DNA of 19,718 bases from Oehlia diaphana (Eukaryota; Glomeromycota; Glomeromycetes; Glomerales; Glomeraceae), in the NCBI GenBank assembly GCA_003833135.1, contig QZLH01001043.1, forward strand, positions 26,172-45,889. Reading direction: 5' to 3'. A program made the position numbers and the translations under genes. The notes under the pieces are model-generated. The model was not told the origin of the DNA, searched no databases, and saw nothing but the letters and a program-made list of their open reading frames with translations. Within the stretch, counting starts at the first letter, position 1, and each line of letters starts with the position of its first letter. This document shows, piece by piece, positions 9,317 through 17,272 of the stretch.

Positions 9317-10108
9317 ATCAAAACCCTTTCTCATATGTTTCAATTAATAATATATCAAGCAGGATTTACAAATGATGGTATGTTATGTATTCACAGTATA
9401 ATCAGTTTAATAGTAATAGAATATGGCAAAAATAATTTGAAGATATTATATAATAAGACCATCAAAGTGATTGCTAACTTAATTTTTCAGTTCTTGTAAT
9501 ATAACAAGTTTAAAATGATCTGACAACCAGCTTCAAAAAATTATTTATATAAAATTCATATGAATTTTTTTTAAAAACTTCAACACACCTTAACTTCTAA
9601 CTTTCTTAAATTTTGAACATTCTTTATGATATGCTAATAGAGATCATCAAAAAAAGCAAAGTATATTTAAATTATCAAATCCTGCTCATTTTATTAAAAA
9701 TTAGTATATAATATATGTTTATAATATATATGGGAAAAATATATTGAAAATCACTTTATTTAATCAGTAACAATATTTAGCTTTGAGCTTCTGTCATTCA
9801 ACTATGGTATAAAATACTAGCTTTTAGTTATCAATGAAAAAATCTGATATGTACATAGAGAGAAGATGGTATATTCTAATAGAATAATATTCTATTCCCT
9901 AATTTGAAATTTTACCATGATTTTTCTTTTAACGAAATGTTGTTTCTTGAGAAAAAAAAATATATTTAAAAAACACAATTTAAAATTTTTTTTTAAAATA
10001 TTTTTCTTTGTTAATTTTCTTAAAAAATGACAAGTAATGATTTAATTGAAGGAAAATCATATTTACATTTTAGTATAATTGTTGAATAGAAAAACAGAAT
10101 TATTATAA
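9317..10108. other. AT-rich stretch, nothing recognised
   Basis: AT-rich with A and T runs. The 9287-9499 frame is AT-biased, starts in the tandem repeat and is not supported as a gene. Confidence 0.5.
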
Positions 10109-10384
10109 ATATATACTCAAGGTCAATTAGAACTTTACCTATTACTTTGTTATTTGAAGGAGAAGTTTCATCAAATCTCTTTCATAGGAATTCAAGTGAT
10201 AAGTAATCATATATTAGTTTTTGGAATTGACTTTTATAATAATTCTTTTTATCAAACATTTAAAATCTGTGAATATACCATTCCTTTAAGAGTTACTAAT
10301 CATCAAGTTATAAAAAATTTTTTGAAAAGTTCATTGAAAGTGAAGTGGGAGTGTTTAATGATTGATAATAAAAGAATGAGATAA
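10109..10384 (+). pseudogene. Unidentified gene fragment beside the foldback element
   Basis: An open frame of about 92 codons runs from just after a TAA at 10106-10108 to TAA 10382-10384. It contains FHQISFIGIQVISNHILVFG, DFYNNSFYQTFKICEYTIPL and WECLMIDNKRMR. The composition (His, Cys, Trp and charged residues spread evenly) is more protein-like than its neighbours. There is no ATG near its start, so it may be a terminal exon or a fragment. The foldback element begins 18 bp after the stop and may have cut off downstream sequence. The family is not recognised. Confidence 0.35.
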
Positions 10385-10402
10385 CAATAAGGAAGTTGCA
10401 CG

Positions 10403-10887
10403 CCACATATTGTTATCTGCTTCTCCGAACTTGTGAAGCGTAAAACAGATTTCTTCACAATCCGAAAATGTGAAGTGGAGTAACTTTTTTTTCACATCCC
10501 ACCTTAACTTGTGAAGAAAATATACTTTTATTTCACACCTTTAACTTGTGAAGTGGAGTAACTTTTTTTTCACACCTTTAAGTTGTGAAAAAAAAAATAT
10601 CTGCGCCCCTTAATATAACAAATGAATTTCATCAGGTATTATCTACAAGATAATACATAAGCACTTTCTTAGAAAACAAGGGGGCGCAGATATTTTTTTT
10701 TTCACAACTTAAAGGTGTGAAAAAAAAGTTACTCCACTTCACAAGTTAAAGGTGTGAAATAAAAGTATATTTTCTTCACAAGTTAAGGTGGGATGTGAAA
10801 AAAAAGTTACTCCACTTCACATTTTCGGATTGTGAAGAAATCTGTTTTACACTTCACAAGTTTGGAGAAGCAGATAACAATATGTGG
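10403..10887. mobile_element. Near-perfect long foldback (hairpin) element
   Basis: The left arm (10403-10611) and right arm (10678-10887) are reverse complements with only two substitutions and one length difference in about 209 bp. The 66-bp loop itself holds a perfect 9-bp hairpin, GTATTATCT-ACA-AGATAATAC (10636-10656), so the unit can fold as one rod. Each arm runs from CCACATATTG inward through alternating TTGTGAA/TTCACA blocks and A/T runs to AAGGGGCGCAGATA at the loop. The right arm's sequence carries on into related copies at 10948 and 13801; the left arm stops abruptly at 10403. It is best explained as two copies of one repeat facing each other. If transcribed, it would give a long double-stranded RNA. 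Confidence 0.85.
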
Positions 10888-10947
10888 TATACTCAGACGA
10901 CCCGTATTGCCTATGCTATCCCTCTCTACGGGAGATCTATTCCACTG

Positions 10948-11241
10948 TGTGAAAAAAAAAGTTACTTCACTTCACATTTTCGGATTGTGAAGAAATCTGT
11001 TTTACGCTTCACAAGTTCAGAGAAGCAGATTGACGTGCTCAGACAACCCGTATTGCCTACGTTATCCCTCCCTACGGGAGATCTATTCCACTGTGTGAAA
11101 AAAAAGTTACTCCACTTCATACTTTCGGATTGTGCTGTCTACATTATTCTCTCGCAGTCACATACGTTATTCCTTCCGCTGTCCACTTATTATACTAACA
11201 TATTATATGAAAGTTCCTTCTGAGGGGAGTTTCATTTTGGT
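10948..11241 (+). repeat. 294-bp direct repeat, copy 1
   Basis: It aligns end to end with 13801-14093, with about nine substitutions and one A-run length change (about 97% identity). It contains a truncated copy of the foldback arm (TGTGAAAA to AGAAGCAG), a CTCCC-TAC-GGGAG hairpin (11068-11080), an ACGTTATTCC-type motif and the ~55-bp hairpin unit at its right end. The 142-codon frame 10795-11223 arises only because these repeats lack stops. It is not a gene. Confidence 0.85.
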
Positions 11242-11465
11242 AGACACGTCCACTCCTAATCATTTTCGCAGTAACTCCACAGTAACTCCCGCAGTAACTC
11301 CCGCAGTTGCTCATGTCATTCCTCCCATTGCCCACTAATAATCTATTCTGCAGCTGTCTACAGTATTATTCCGCAGTCGCTCACGTTATTCCTCTCTTCG
11401 GGAGAGACTCCATGTCTACGTTATCCCCTCTGTTGTCTACTCATATTCTGCAACGCAGTCATTAA

Positions 11466-11520
11466 CTTATTATGTTAACATAATATATGAAACTCTCCTC
11501 TGAGTGGAGTTTCATTTTGG
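11466..11520 (+). repeat. ~55-bp hairpin unit (copy 2 of 6)
   Basis: The unit reads CTTATTATG(C)TAACATA, then TATATGAA, a stem-loop centred on CTCTGAG, and GGAGTTTCATTTTGG. Copies lie at 11186, 11466, 12809, 14038, 14990 and 18957, all in the plus orientation. Most are preceded by a CCGTTGTCCA-type motif. The arms GAAACTC and GAGTTTC make a hairpin whose outer strand varies and whose inner part stays paired. Confidence 0.75.
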
Positions 11521-11692
11521 TGGGACACTACTTTTTCACTTTTCAGCCTCCCTTCGGAAGAGTCTCTATCTCTACGTTATTCCTCCCGTTGTCCACTAAT
11601 AATCAATTCCACAGCTGTCTACATTATTCCTCCCGTTGCCCACTTTTTATTATTTCCGCAACTGTCTTCTTTATTCTTCTGCTGTCTCCCTA

Positions 11693-11770
11693 AAAATCAC
11701 GTGACTTGAACGACTTCAGGTCGTTGAAATTTTTACAGTTCACTTCGTGGGCATAGCCCAGTCCGTTCTG
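11693..11770 (+). repeat. CACGTGA unit carrying a mini-hairpin
   Basis: AAAAATCACGTGACTT is followed by AACGAC-TTCAG-GTCGTT, a perfect 6-bp stem, then GAAATTTTTACAG and CCGTTCTGTAATTTT. Related units lie in plus orientation at about 15085, 17691 and (partial) 16070, and in minus orientation at about 13155, 14106 and 19096. In this copy a 19-bp hairpin (11741-11759, TGGGC-ATA-GCCC core) sits between CAGTT and AGTCCG. The related site at 16151-16166 lacks it. Confidence 0.7.
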
Positions 11771-11924
11771 TAATTTTGTGTTTCATATAATATGTAAGCA
11801 TATGAAGGCAATTTGTTATTTTTGATCGTAAAACACCTATTTTATAACTACTTCCGTAGTCGGTTTCCTCATATTCTTCTCCGCCACTGTCTACGTTATT
11901 CCTCCTGTCGTCCATGTTTTTCTT

Positions 11925-12516
11925 CCTGTTGTCAATAACACTCATATACATACACTGTTTTTGTTACAATACAGTATATAAATAACTTTGGTAACGTTTT
12001 TCGCATATATTTAGTTCAATGAAGCGTATATTGGTTGGTAACCATGATTATAGTTACCATTTTTGTATAGGCAATGCCACTGCGAAGCAATGTGTTTCTA
12101 ATGTAACGATGTTCATGTATGTTTAGTTCAACGGGATAACAAACATTTATATATTGTGGATATGTATATGACCATATGCACTGGGCGAAGCCTACGCTCA
12201 TGTGGATGGAATATACTCTAATCGTTACTAACTAATTTGTATTGATGGTAACGGAATTTATGTACTTATCATTACCATGAGCACACCCTTTTGGTGGACC
12301 TACTCTTGCCGCTCAGTTCCTAGGTCTACTAATTTCCTACTCCGCCCACAGACATCGATTATGTACTTCATCGTTACAAGAAATTTCACTTCGTGGGTAA
12401 AGCCCAGTCTCGTGTCTCGTGGAGATTACTTCGCATACAACAACAATTATATACAATATGTGGACATCGTTAACAACAATAGGCAACTGTTATCTACAGC
12501 CAGATTGACTAATAAT
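11925..12516 (+). repeat. Large inverted repeat, arm 1 (with insertion)
   Basis: Segments 11925-12102 and 12373-12516 together match the reverse complement of 15569-15899. They are split here by a 270-bp insertion (12103-12372). Shared blocks include CTGTTTTTGTTACAATAC, ATATATTTAGTTCAATGAAG, TGCGAAGCAATGTGTT and AGGCAACTGTTATCTAC. The 99-codon frame at 12277-12576 overlaps this arm. Comparison with the frame in arm 2 shows mainly amino-acid-changing differences, so coding is not supported. Confidence 0.8.
12103..12372. mobile_element. 270-bp insertion with GTAACGATG termini
   Basis: This block is absent from arm 2 of the inverted repeat, where TAAG runs straight into GTTACAAG. It starts GTAACGATG (12103-12111), and the right junction reads CATCGTTAC (12369-12377), its exact reverse complement, of which GTTAC belongs to the target. 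The interior contains TGGGC-GAA-GCCTA (12182-12194) and a CACCC-type hairpin (about 12284-12297). GTAACGATG/CATCGTTAC recurs across the mosaic. It may be a small mobile element using these ends. Confidence 0.5.
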
Positions 12517-12693
12517 TACTTCCTAATGTTACCTTCGCCCACGTCATTCCTGGACATCGTTACTACATTCAATTAATGAAACATGGGCTGACATCGTTAC
12601 TGCAGGATTGAGTGTTAGTAATTCTGGTAACGATGAGTGCACATTGACTGAATTGCCTGGAGGAGTTCCACTGTTCCTAATGTAATATCCACT

Positions 12694-12760
12694 GTTACCA
12701 GTAATATAATAATCATTACCAACTAATACACTCTATTGTAGAAGTATATGTAACTATTGC
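12694..12760 (+). repeat. 67-bp direct repeat (with 15275-15339)
   Basis: GTTACCAGTAATAT, ATTACCAACTAATACACTC and ATTGTAGAAGTA are shared with 15275-15339. The copies part exactly at ATTGC: here a perfect hairpin, ATTGC-TTC-GCAAT (12756-12768), follows; at 15339 it does not. Confidence 0.7.
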
Positions 12761-12808
12761 TTCGCAATGTGTAGTGTCACGTGAATGCCGTTATTCCTCC
12801 GTTGTCCA

Positions 12809-12861
12809 CTTATTATGCTAACATAATATATGAAGTCTCCTCTGAGGGGAGTTTCATTTTG
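12809..12861 (+). repeat. ~55-bp hairpin unit (copy 3 of 6)
   Basis: Same unit as at 11466. It follows CCGTTATTCCTCCGTTGTCCA and has CTCCTCTGAGGGGAG as its stem-loop. The tail ends TTTTGCTC rather than TTTTGGTG. Confidence 0.75.
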
Positions 12862-13240
12862 CTCTTCGAGCAGTCTTTGACTGTCCTGTGTTGCCTACGT
12901 TATCTCTCCTGAAGGGAGATGCTTTCCACGTCTACGTTATTCTTCTGCAGTCGCTCAAAGTCACGTGATTTCCCTGTATAATTTTTCGCTTTGCTCAAAA
13001 TCATACAGATTTACTTAGTTAACATAAATTGTGTTACAATGTTCTACGTTATTGTCTGGTAAACGATGGAAACAATCCTCTAAGAACGTAGTTCTTAGTC
13101 TTACCAGTTCTAGATGGAATCTAGGGAAATTACAAAACGGTATGATTTGTAAAAATTTCAACGACCAGTAGTCGCTCAAAGTCACGTGAAAATAAACAAT
13201 GTGATACTTTGCTTCATGTGATACTATTTATTTGACACTA

Positions 13241-13315
13241 TTCATGTGACACACTGAACAAATGTACAGAGTATCATATGCCCCTTTGGCGGTCTCGACT
13301 GACCATGACGTAGTA
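13241..13315 (+). repeat. Repeat with a 21-bp hairpin-type insertion
   Basis: TTCATGTGACAC, CTGAACAAATG and CAGAGTATCATATG followed by ACCATGACGTAG match the reverse complement of 18661-18720, and more loosely 14449-14482 in direct orientation. Only this copy carries 21 extra bases (13281-13301) between CATATG and ACCATG. The extra block begins CCCCTTTGG and ends ACTG, like the 20-bp insertion at 14702. Confidence 0.7.
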
Positions 13316-13361
13316 TTTACTCATGTGAATAACGGTAAGTGACTGTGGCAGAATAACGTGA

Positions 13362-13584
13362 GCGTGATTATGAGACAGATTATTAGTGGACAATGGCATT
13401 CACGTGACATCGATACCTGAGGGTCCTATATTATGTACTTCTGATAGTATCCCGCCTGCGCCCACATTCACCCATGTTATTCCACTCATACTCTAAATTA
13501 GTGGTGACATGTAGGAGATAACATGGGCAATGGGTCGACTACGGGATTGATTATTAGTGGACTACGGAATCCCACTGGGATATG
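13362..13584 (+). repeat. Direct repeat, copy 1 (with 16291-16538)
   Basis: Blocks shared in the same order include GAGACAGATTATTAGTGG, ATCGATACCTGAGGGTCC, TATTCCACTCATAC and GACTACGGGATTGATTATTA. Copy 2 is 25 bp longer through AT-rich and hairpin additions. ACGTT-type motifs here run in the reverse orientation. Confidence 0.8.
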
Positions 13585-13800
13585 CCGCAGCCTTCTACGT
13601 TATTCTCCTCTTTGGAAGAGGCAATCAATGTAATAATATACAAAATATCTGTCCATAGATGTTAGAACAGGGCAATGCGCAGTAACGAGGCTCCGAGTGT
13701 TTTATGAATAAATTCTACTCACATTGCTAATTTTCACATGACTATATTGTGCATCACTACAGTGTAATGATGTCACGTAATTTTCTACAGTACGGTGGGA

Positions 13801-14093
13801 TGTGAAAAAAAAGTTACTTCACTTCACATTTTCGGATTGTGAAGAAATCTGTTTTACGCTTTACAAGTTCGGAGAAGCAGATTGACGTGCTCAGACAACC
13901 CGTATTGCCTACGTTATCCCTCCCTACAGGAGATCTATTCCACTGTGTGAAAAAAAAGTTACTCCACTTCATACTTTCGGATTGTGCTGTCTACATTATT
14001 CTCTCACAGTCACACACGTTGTTCCTCCCGCTGTCCACTTATTATGCTAACATATTATATGAAAGTTCCCTCTGAGGGGAGTTTCATTTTGGT
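13801..14093 (+). repeat. 294-bp direct repeat, copy 2
   Basis: See copy 1 at 10948-11241. One substitution (G to A at about 13929) breaks the CTCCC-TAC-GGGAG hairpin in this copy. The frame 13839-14075 reads through the repeat and is not a gene. Confidence 0.85.
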
Positions 14094-14701
14094 GAACAGT
14101 CTACTAAAAAATTTCAACAACCAGAAGTCTCTCAAAGTCACGTGACTTTTGCATAATGTATAAAATTGTTGTTGAATCTCCACAAGACACGTGTCGAAAT
14201 TTCTTGTAACGATGAAGTAGAGTTTCTTGTAATGATGAAGCATATTTTTTTATGTAATGATAATTACCAATCGCTGGGTATGAAGAATAACGTGGGTGAC
14301 TGCGTTGCAGAATATGAGTGGGCAATAGGAGGAATGACGTATCTACTGTGAAATTGATTATTAGTGAACAATAACGTAAACGACTGCGGAGGAATAACGT
14401 AGGCGTGATTGCAGGACAGATTATTAGTAGACAACGGCATTCATGTGACACTCTGATAGAGTATCATGTGTCCATGACGTATCAGGCATACGTAGACAGA
14501 CCTTCTGCAGAGGAATGACGTAGATAGCTGCGGAATAGATTATTAGTGGGCAACGGGAGGAATGACGTGAGACTGTGGGAGCTACGGCGGGAGTTACTGC
14601 AGAAATGATTAGGAGTGGACCTAGTCTTTAGACCTTCCTTCAGAAGTGAACCTAGGTTCCTACCTAAAAGGCACTACGTAGAACCTCCTATGTGATGAAC
14701 G

Positions 14702-14721
14702 CACCCTTTGGGTGGTTCTAC
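14702..14721. repeat. 20-bp CACCC-TTT-GGGTG hairpin insertion
   Basis: This 20-bp block, CACCCTTTGGGTGGTTCTAC, separates GATGAACG from TGGTTGAGCGGCAAGA. At 18399-18420 the related sequence runs AATGAGCG directly into TGGTTGAGCAGCAAGA, so the site is empty there. Near-identical hairpins lie at about 17457 and, more diverged, at 12284. Confidence 0.7.
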
Positions 14722-14760
14722 TGGTTGAGCGGCAAGACAGTCAGGGAATAGGGCAGAACA

Positions 14761-14860
14761 TTCTAGCATTAAATCAGGTGATCAAAGCATATCAAAAGGC
14801 ACAAACGACTAATACGAATTCCCATCAAACACAATTATGTAAAAGTTCGGTCATATGCTA
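14761..14860 (+). pseudogene. Possible gag-like N-terminal fragment
   Basis: Within a longer open frame, about 30 codons read ILALNQVIKAYQKAQTT and a polar tail. Gln-rich helical starts like this precede the conserved domain in gag-like proteins I associate with Rhizophagus retroelements. The piece is short and flanked on both sides by mosaic repeats. The resemblance is weak, and it may be chance. Confidence 0.2.
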
Positions 14861-14878
14861 TCCCAAACCTTTTGAGAT

Positions 14879-14956
14879 AAGGGCGCAGAAATTTTTTTTC
14901 CCCAATTCAGCAGGGGAGAAATTATTTTTTTATTTCCCATCTTAATGGGGAGAGTC
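14879..14956 (+). repeat. Diverged GGGCGCAGA-end element
   Basis: AAGGGCGCAGAAATTTTTTT matches the loop-side end of the foldback at 10678. Two hairpins follow, CCCC-(n)-GGGG and CCCAT-CTTA-ATGGG (14936-14949), where the foldback arm has TTCACA/TGTGAA pairs. It is probably a distant copy of the same element type, with different palindromic filler. Confidence 0.45.
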
Positions 14957-14989
14957 CTCCTTGCCTACGTTACCCTTTCCCATTGTCCA

Positions 14990-15041
14990 CTTATTTGCTA
15001 ACATAATATATGAAGCTCTCATCTGAGGGGAGTTTCATTTT
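14990..15041 (+). repeat. ~55-bp hairpin unit (copy 5 of 6)
   Basis: Same unit as at 11466, three bases shorter at the left (CTTATTTGCTAAC) and with a weakened stem (CTCATCTGAGGGGAG). It follows a CCCATTGTCCA motif. Confidence 0.7.
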
Positions 15042-15084
15042 AACCCTCTCCTGCAGTCACCTACCTTATCATTACAAAAAAATC

Positions 15085-15150
15085 ACGTGACTTTAGGCAA
15101 CTTCTGGTCGTTGAAATTTTTACAGTTCTGCTTGTTCTGTAAAATTTTGG
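15085..15150 (+). repeat. CACGTGA unit without the hairpin
   Basis: AAAAATCACGTGACTTTAGG, GGTCGTTGAAATTTTTACAG and TTGTTCTGTAAAATTTTGG match the unit at 11693, but the 19-bp hairpin found there is absent. Confidence 0.65.
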
Positions 15151-15189
15151 TAACTATCTCTTCTATGCTACCTCTCTCCTACATTATTC

Positions 15190-15262
15190 CTCCCTTCGGG
15201 AGAGCATACTATGCCCAGTCTGTTCCGTAAAAAATTGGTAACTATGTCCCTTCCGAAGGGAG
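15190..15262. repeat. Two GC-rich mini-hairpins
   Basis: CTCCC-TTC-GGGAG (15190-15202) and CCCTT-CCG-AAGGG (15248-15260) lie 45 bp apart. The first recurs exactly at 15967-15979, both within ATTCCTCCCTTCGGGAGAGC, with close relatives at 11392 and 11550. Confidence 0.65.
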
Positions 15263-15274
15263 GAATACTTTATC

Positions 15275-15339
15275 GTTACCAGTAATATCAACCATTACCA
15301 ACTAATACACTCTATTGTAGAAGTACATGTAACAATTGC
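15275..15339 (+). repeat. Direct repeat (with 12694-12760)
   Basis: Second copy of the 12694 repeat, missing about three bases in the AATAT block and lacking the ATTGC-TTC-GCAAT hairpin that follows the other copy. Confidence 0.7.
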
Positions 15340-15568
15340 GTACTCTCCGCTATTGATAATTATCATTACACAACAAGTAGTCGATTATTAGTGGATAATT
15401 ATGGCAACTAATGGTACTCCGTATTATCCTTACAAAATTTCATGTGTATACTATTGTAGAAAAATACGCCCACATCTCCTGTTAGTACAAGTTAGCAGCA
15501 TGCTCATTAGTCTGTAGACCTTCTTCGAAGTGACTTTTCATCGTTACTAAAATACACATTGACCATGT

Positions 15569-15899
15569 ATTATTAGTCGACCCGGCCGTAGATAACAGTT
15601 GCCTATTGTTGCTAATGATGCTCACATAATGTATATAATTGTTATTGTATGCGAAGTATTCTCCACGAGACACGTAACTGGGCTTTGCCCATGAAGTGAA
15701 ATTTCTTGTAACCTTAGGAACACATTGCTTCGCAGTGGCATAGCCTATACTAAAATGGTAACTAACGGTATATATAATCATCGTTACTAACTAATACACG
15801 CTTCATTGAACTAAATATATGCGAAAATGTTACCAAAGTTTTTTATATGCCGTATTGTAACAAAAACAGTATATGTACATGAGTGTTATCGACAACAGG
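15569..15899 (-). repeat. Large inverted repeat, arm 2
   Basis: This is the uninterrupted reverse-complement partner of 11925-12516. It includes a perfect TGGGC-TTT-GCCCA hairpin (15679-15691). The minus-strand 99-codon frame at 15482-15781 lies in it. Its codons differ from those of arm 1 mostly at amino-acid-changing positions, so it is treated as non-coding. Confidence 0.8.
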
Positions 15900-16237
15900 T
15901 GCCTACTGCGAGTTCTGTGAAATTTTGTTAACTATGTCTTCTACGTTATCCCTTCTTACGTTATTCCTCCCTTCGGGAGAGCATTCTATTCCTACGTTGC
16001 CCTCTCCTTTGCCTACGTTACCCCTCCTACGTTATTCCTCCCGTTGTCTACTTACATTCCTGCCGCTCTGGTCGTTGAAATTTTTCAGTTATGCGACTTC
16101 TGTGAAATTTTGGTAACTATGTCTTCTACGTTATCGTTACCAAATTTTTACAGTTTAGTCCGTTCTGTAATTTCGACATTAGGAAAATTGTTCAAATGAT
16201 AACTAAGGAAACTCTGCTGCAGAATACTCCATAATTA

Positions 16238-16261
16238 CAGGCATAGCCTGGGCTCCGCCCA
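16238..16261. repeat. Double hairpin
   Basis: CAGGC-ATA-GCCTG (16238-16250) directly abuts and shares two bases with TGGGC-TCC-GCCCA (16249-16261), followed by an A-run. Two adjoining 5-bp stems with 3-nt loops resemble the double-hairpin elements described in some fungal mitochondrial genomes, but the context here is not mitochondrial. Confidence 0.65.
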
Positions 16262-16290
16262 AAAAAATAGTAGGGTAAGACTGTCAGTGG

Positions 16291-16538
16291 GCGTAATTGT
16301 GAGACAGATTATTAGTGGGCAACAGCATTCATGTGATATCGATACCTGAGGGTCCTATATCATGTGCTCTTGATAATGATAATTAAAAAAGAATATTATC
16401 CCGTCTGCGCCCATATATACCCTGTTATTCCACTCATACCCTTCGGGTAAATTAGTGGCGATATGTGGGAGATAACGTGGGCAATGGGTAGACTACGGGA
16501 TTGATTATTATTGGACTACGGTATCCCAATGGGCTATG
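16291..16538 (+). repeat. Direct repeat, copy 2 (with 13362-13584)
   Basis: Second copy of the 13362 repeat. It has TACCC-TTC-GGGTA (16437-16449) where copy 1 has only TACTCTA, and an extra AT-rich block near 16375-16395. Its right end abuts the gag-like relic. Confidence 0.8.
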
Positions 16539-16541
16539 TTC

Positions 16542-17272
16542 TCAGAATGGTGCTCTTCCAATAAAATTAAATAAATCTTCTGGCTTTCTTGGGTGATCAT
16601 CTGGATAGCCAAAGTATTCGGCAATTAATTCTAAATAGCGATGGGATTCAGTATTTTGAGGGTTAGGTAGAATATATTGTTTCTGTATAGGCACATTGAC
16701 AGAAGTGTGTGGTTGTAGACTGGAAAGTGATTCAAATTTTCTTCCAGACTCTAGCCATTTATTCCTCACCTCATCAAAAAATGCGTCTAAATTAGCTGGA
16801 TTTGTGATCCTAATTTTCATTTCTATATTATCAGGCAAATGATCATAAAGGTATGGTAATATATCAGCAAAAACTAATCCTTGAGCAAGTGGGCGAATTC
16901 TATTTGCATAAGTATCTGGTATATCAATTTCTGTGAATTTTTCATTCATAAGTGATTTTAAGGCTGCTCTATTACTTCCTACCATCACTTCCTGATATTT
17001 ACCTTGTAATCAATTCAGAAATTCTGCTTCTGTATTAATAGCTGCGTTTGCATTATATGGATTATTTGCAGGAACAGGAATGAATCTACCTGTCATTTTG
17101 TTTTTCATAACATTAGCTCTCAAGGTAGCATTGAAGGCCGCTACCGCTAATGGACTGCTAACTCATTTATATTTCTAAGCTTTTGGTAATATTTATCTGG
17201 TAGTTTTTGACCATCATAAAAAGGTAGTTGTGCAAGAGCTGGAGATATAGTAGCCCCTGTTGTCCGCTAACA
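16542..17272 (-). pseudogene. Gag-like retroelement protein, broken
   Basis: The reading runs leftward from about 17272. A first piece (TGATISPALAQLPF) shifts frame in a T-run near 17219 into DGQKLPDKYYQKLRNINELA. It shifts again near 17155 into AFNATLRANVMKNKMTGRF, and meets a TGA at about 17010, where a Trp codon would fit (EFLN-stop-LQGKY). It then stays open for about 148 codons to 16542, with DTYANRIRPLAQG, DILPYLYDHLPDNIEMKIRI and NPANLDAFFDEVRNKWLESG. This helical pattern, ending in FF.E.RN.WLE, resembles gag/capsid-like proteins of retroelements in Rhizophagus. No zinc knuckle, protease or polymerase follows, because the relic ends at the mosaic repeat. Frameshifts and a stop show it is dead. 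The GTG at 16988 is not a real start. The family call is from memory. Confidence 0.6.

Noticed and set aside
10795..11223. 142-codon open frame as a gene
   Set aside because: It is assembled from tandem copies of the foldback arm and hairpin repeats, begins inside the foldback arm, and its peptide repeats only because the DNA does.
12277..12576. 99-codon open frame with a counterpart in 15482-15781
   Set aside because: The similarity follows from the inverted repeat. Differences between the copies are mostly amino-acid-changing, so there is no sign of selection on protein.
16238..16268. Intrinsic bacterial-type terminator (GC stem followed by an A/T run)
   Set aside because: Such stems are everywhere in the mosaic and the region appears to be fungal nuclear DNA.
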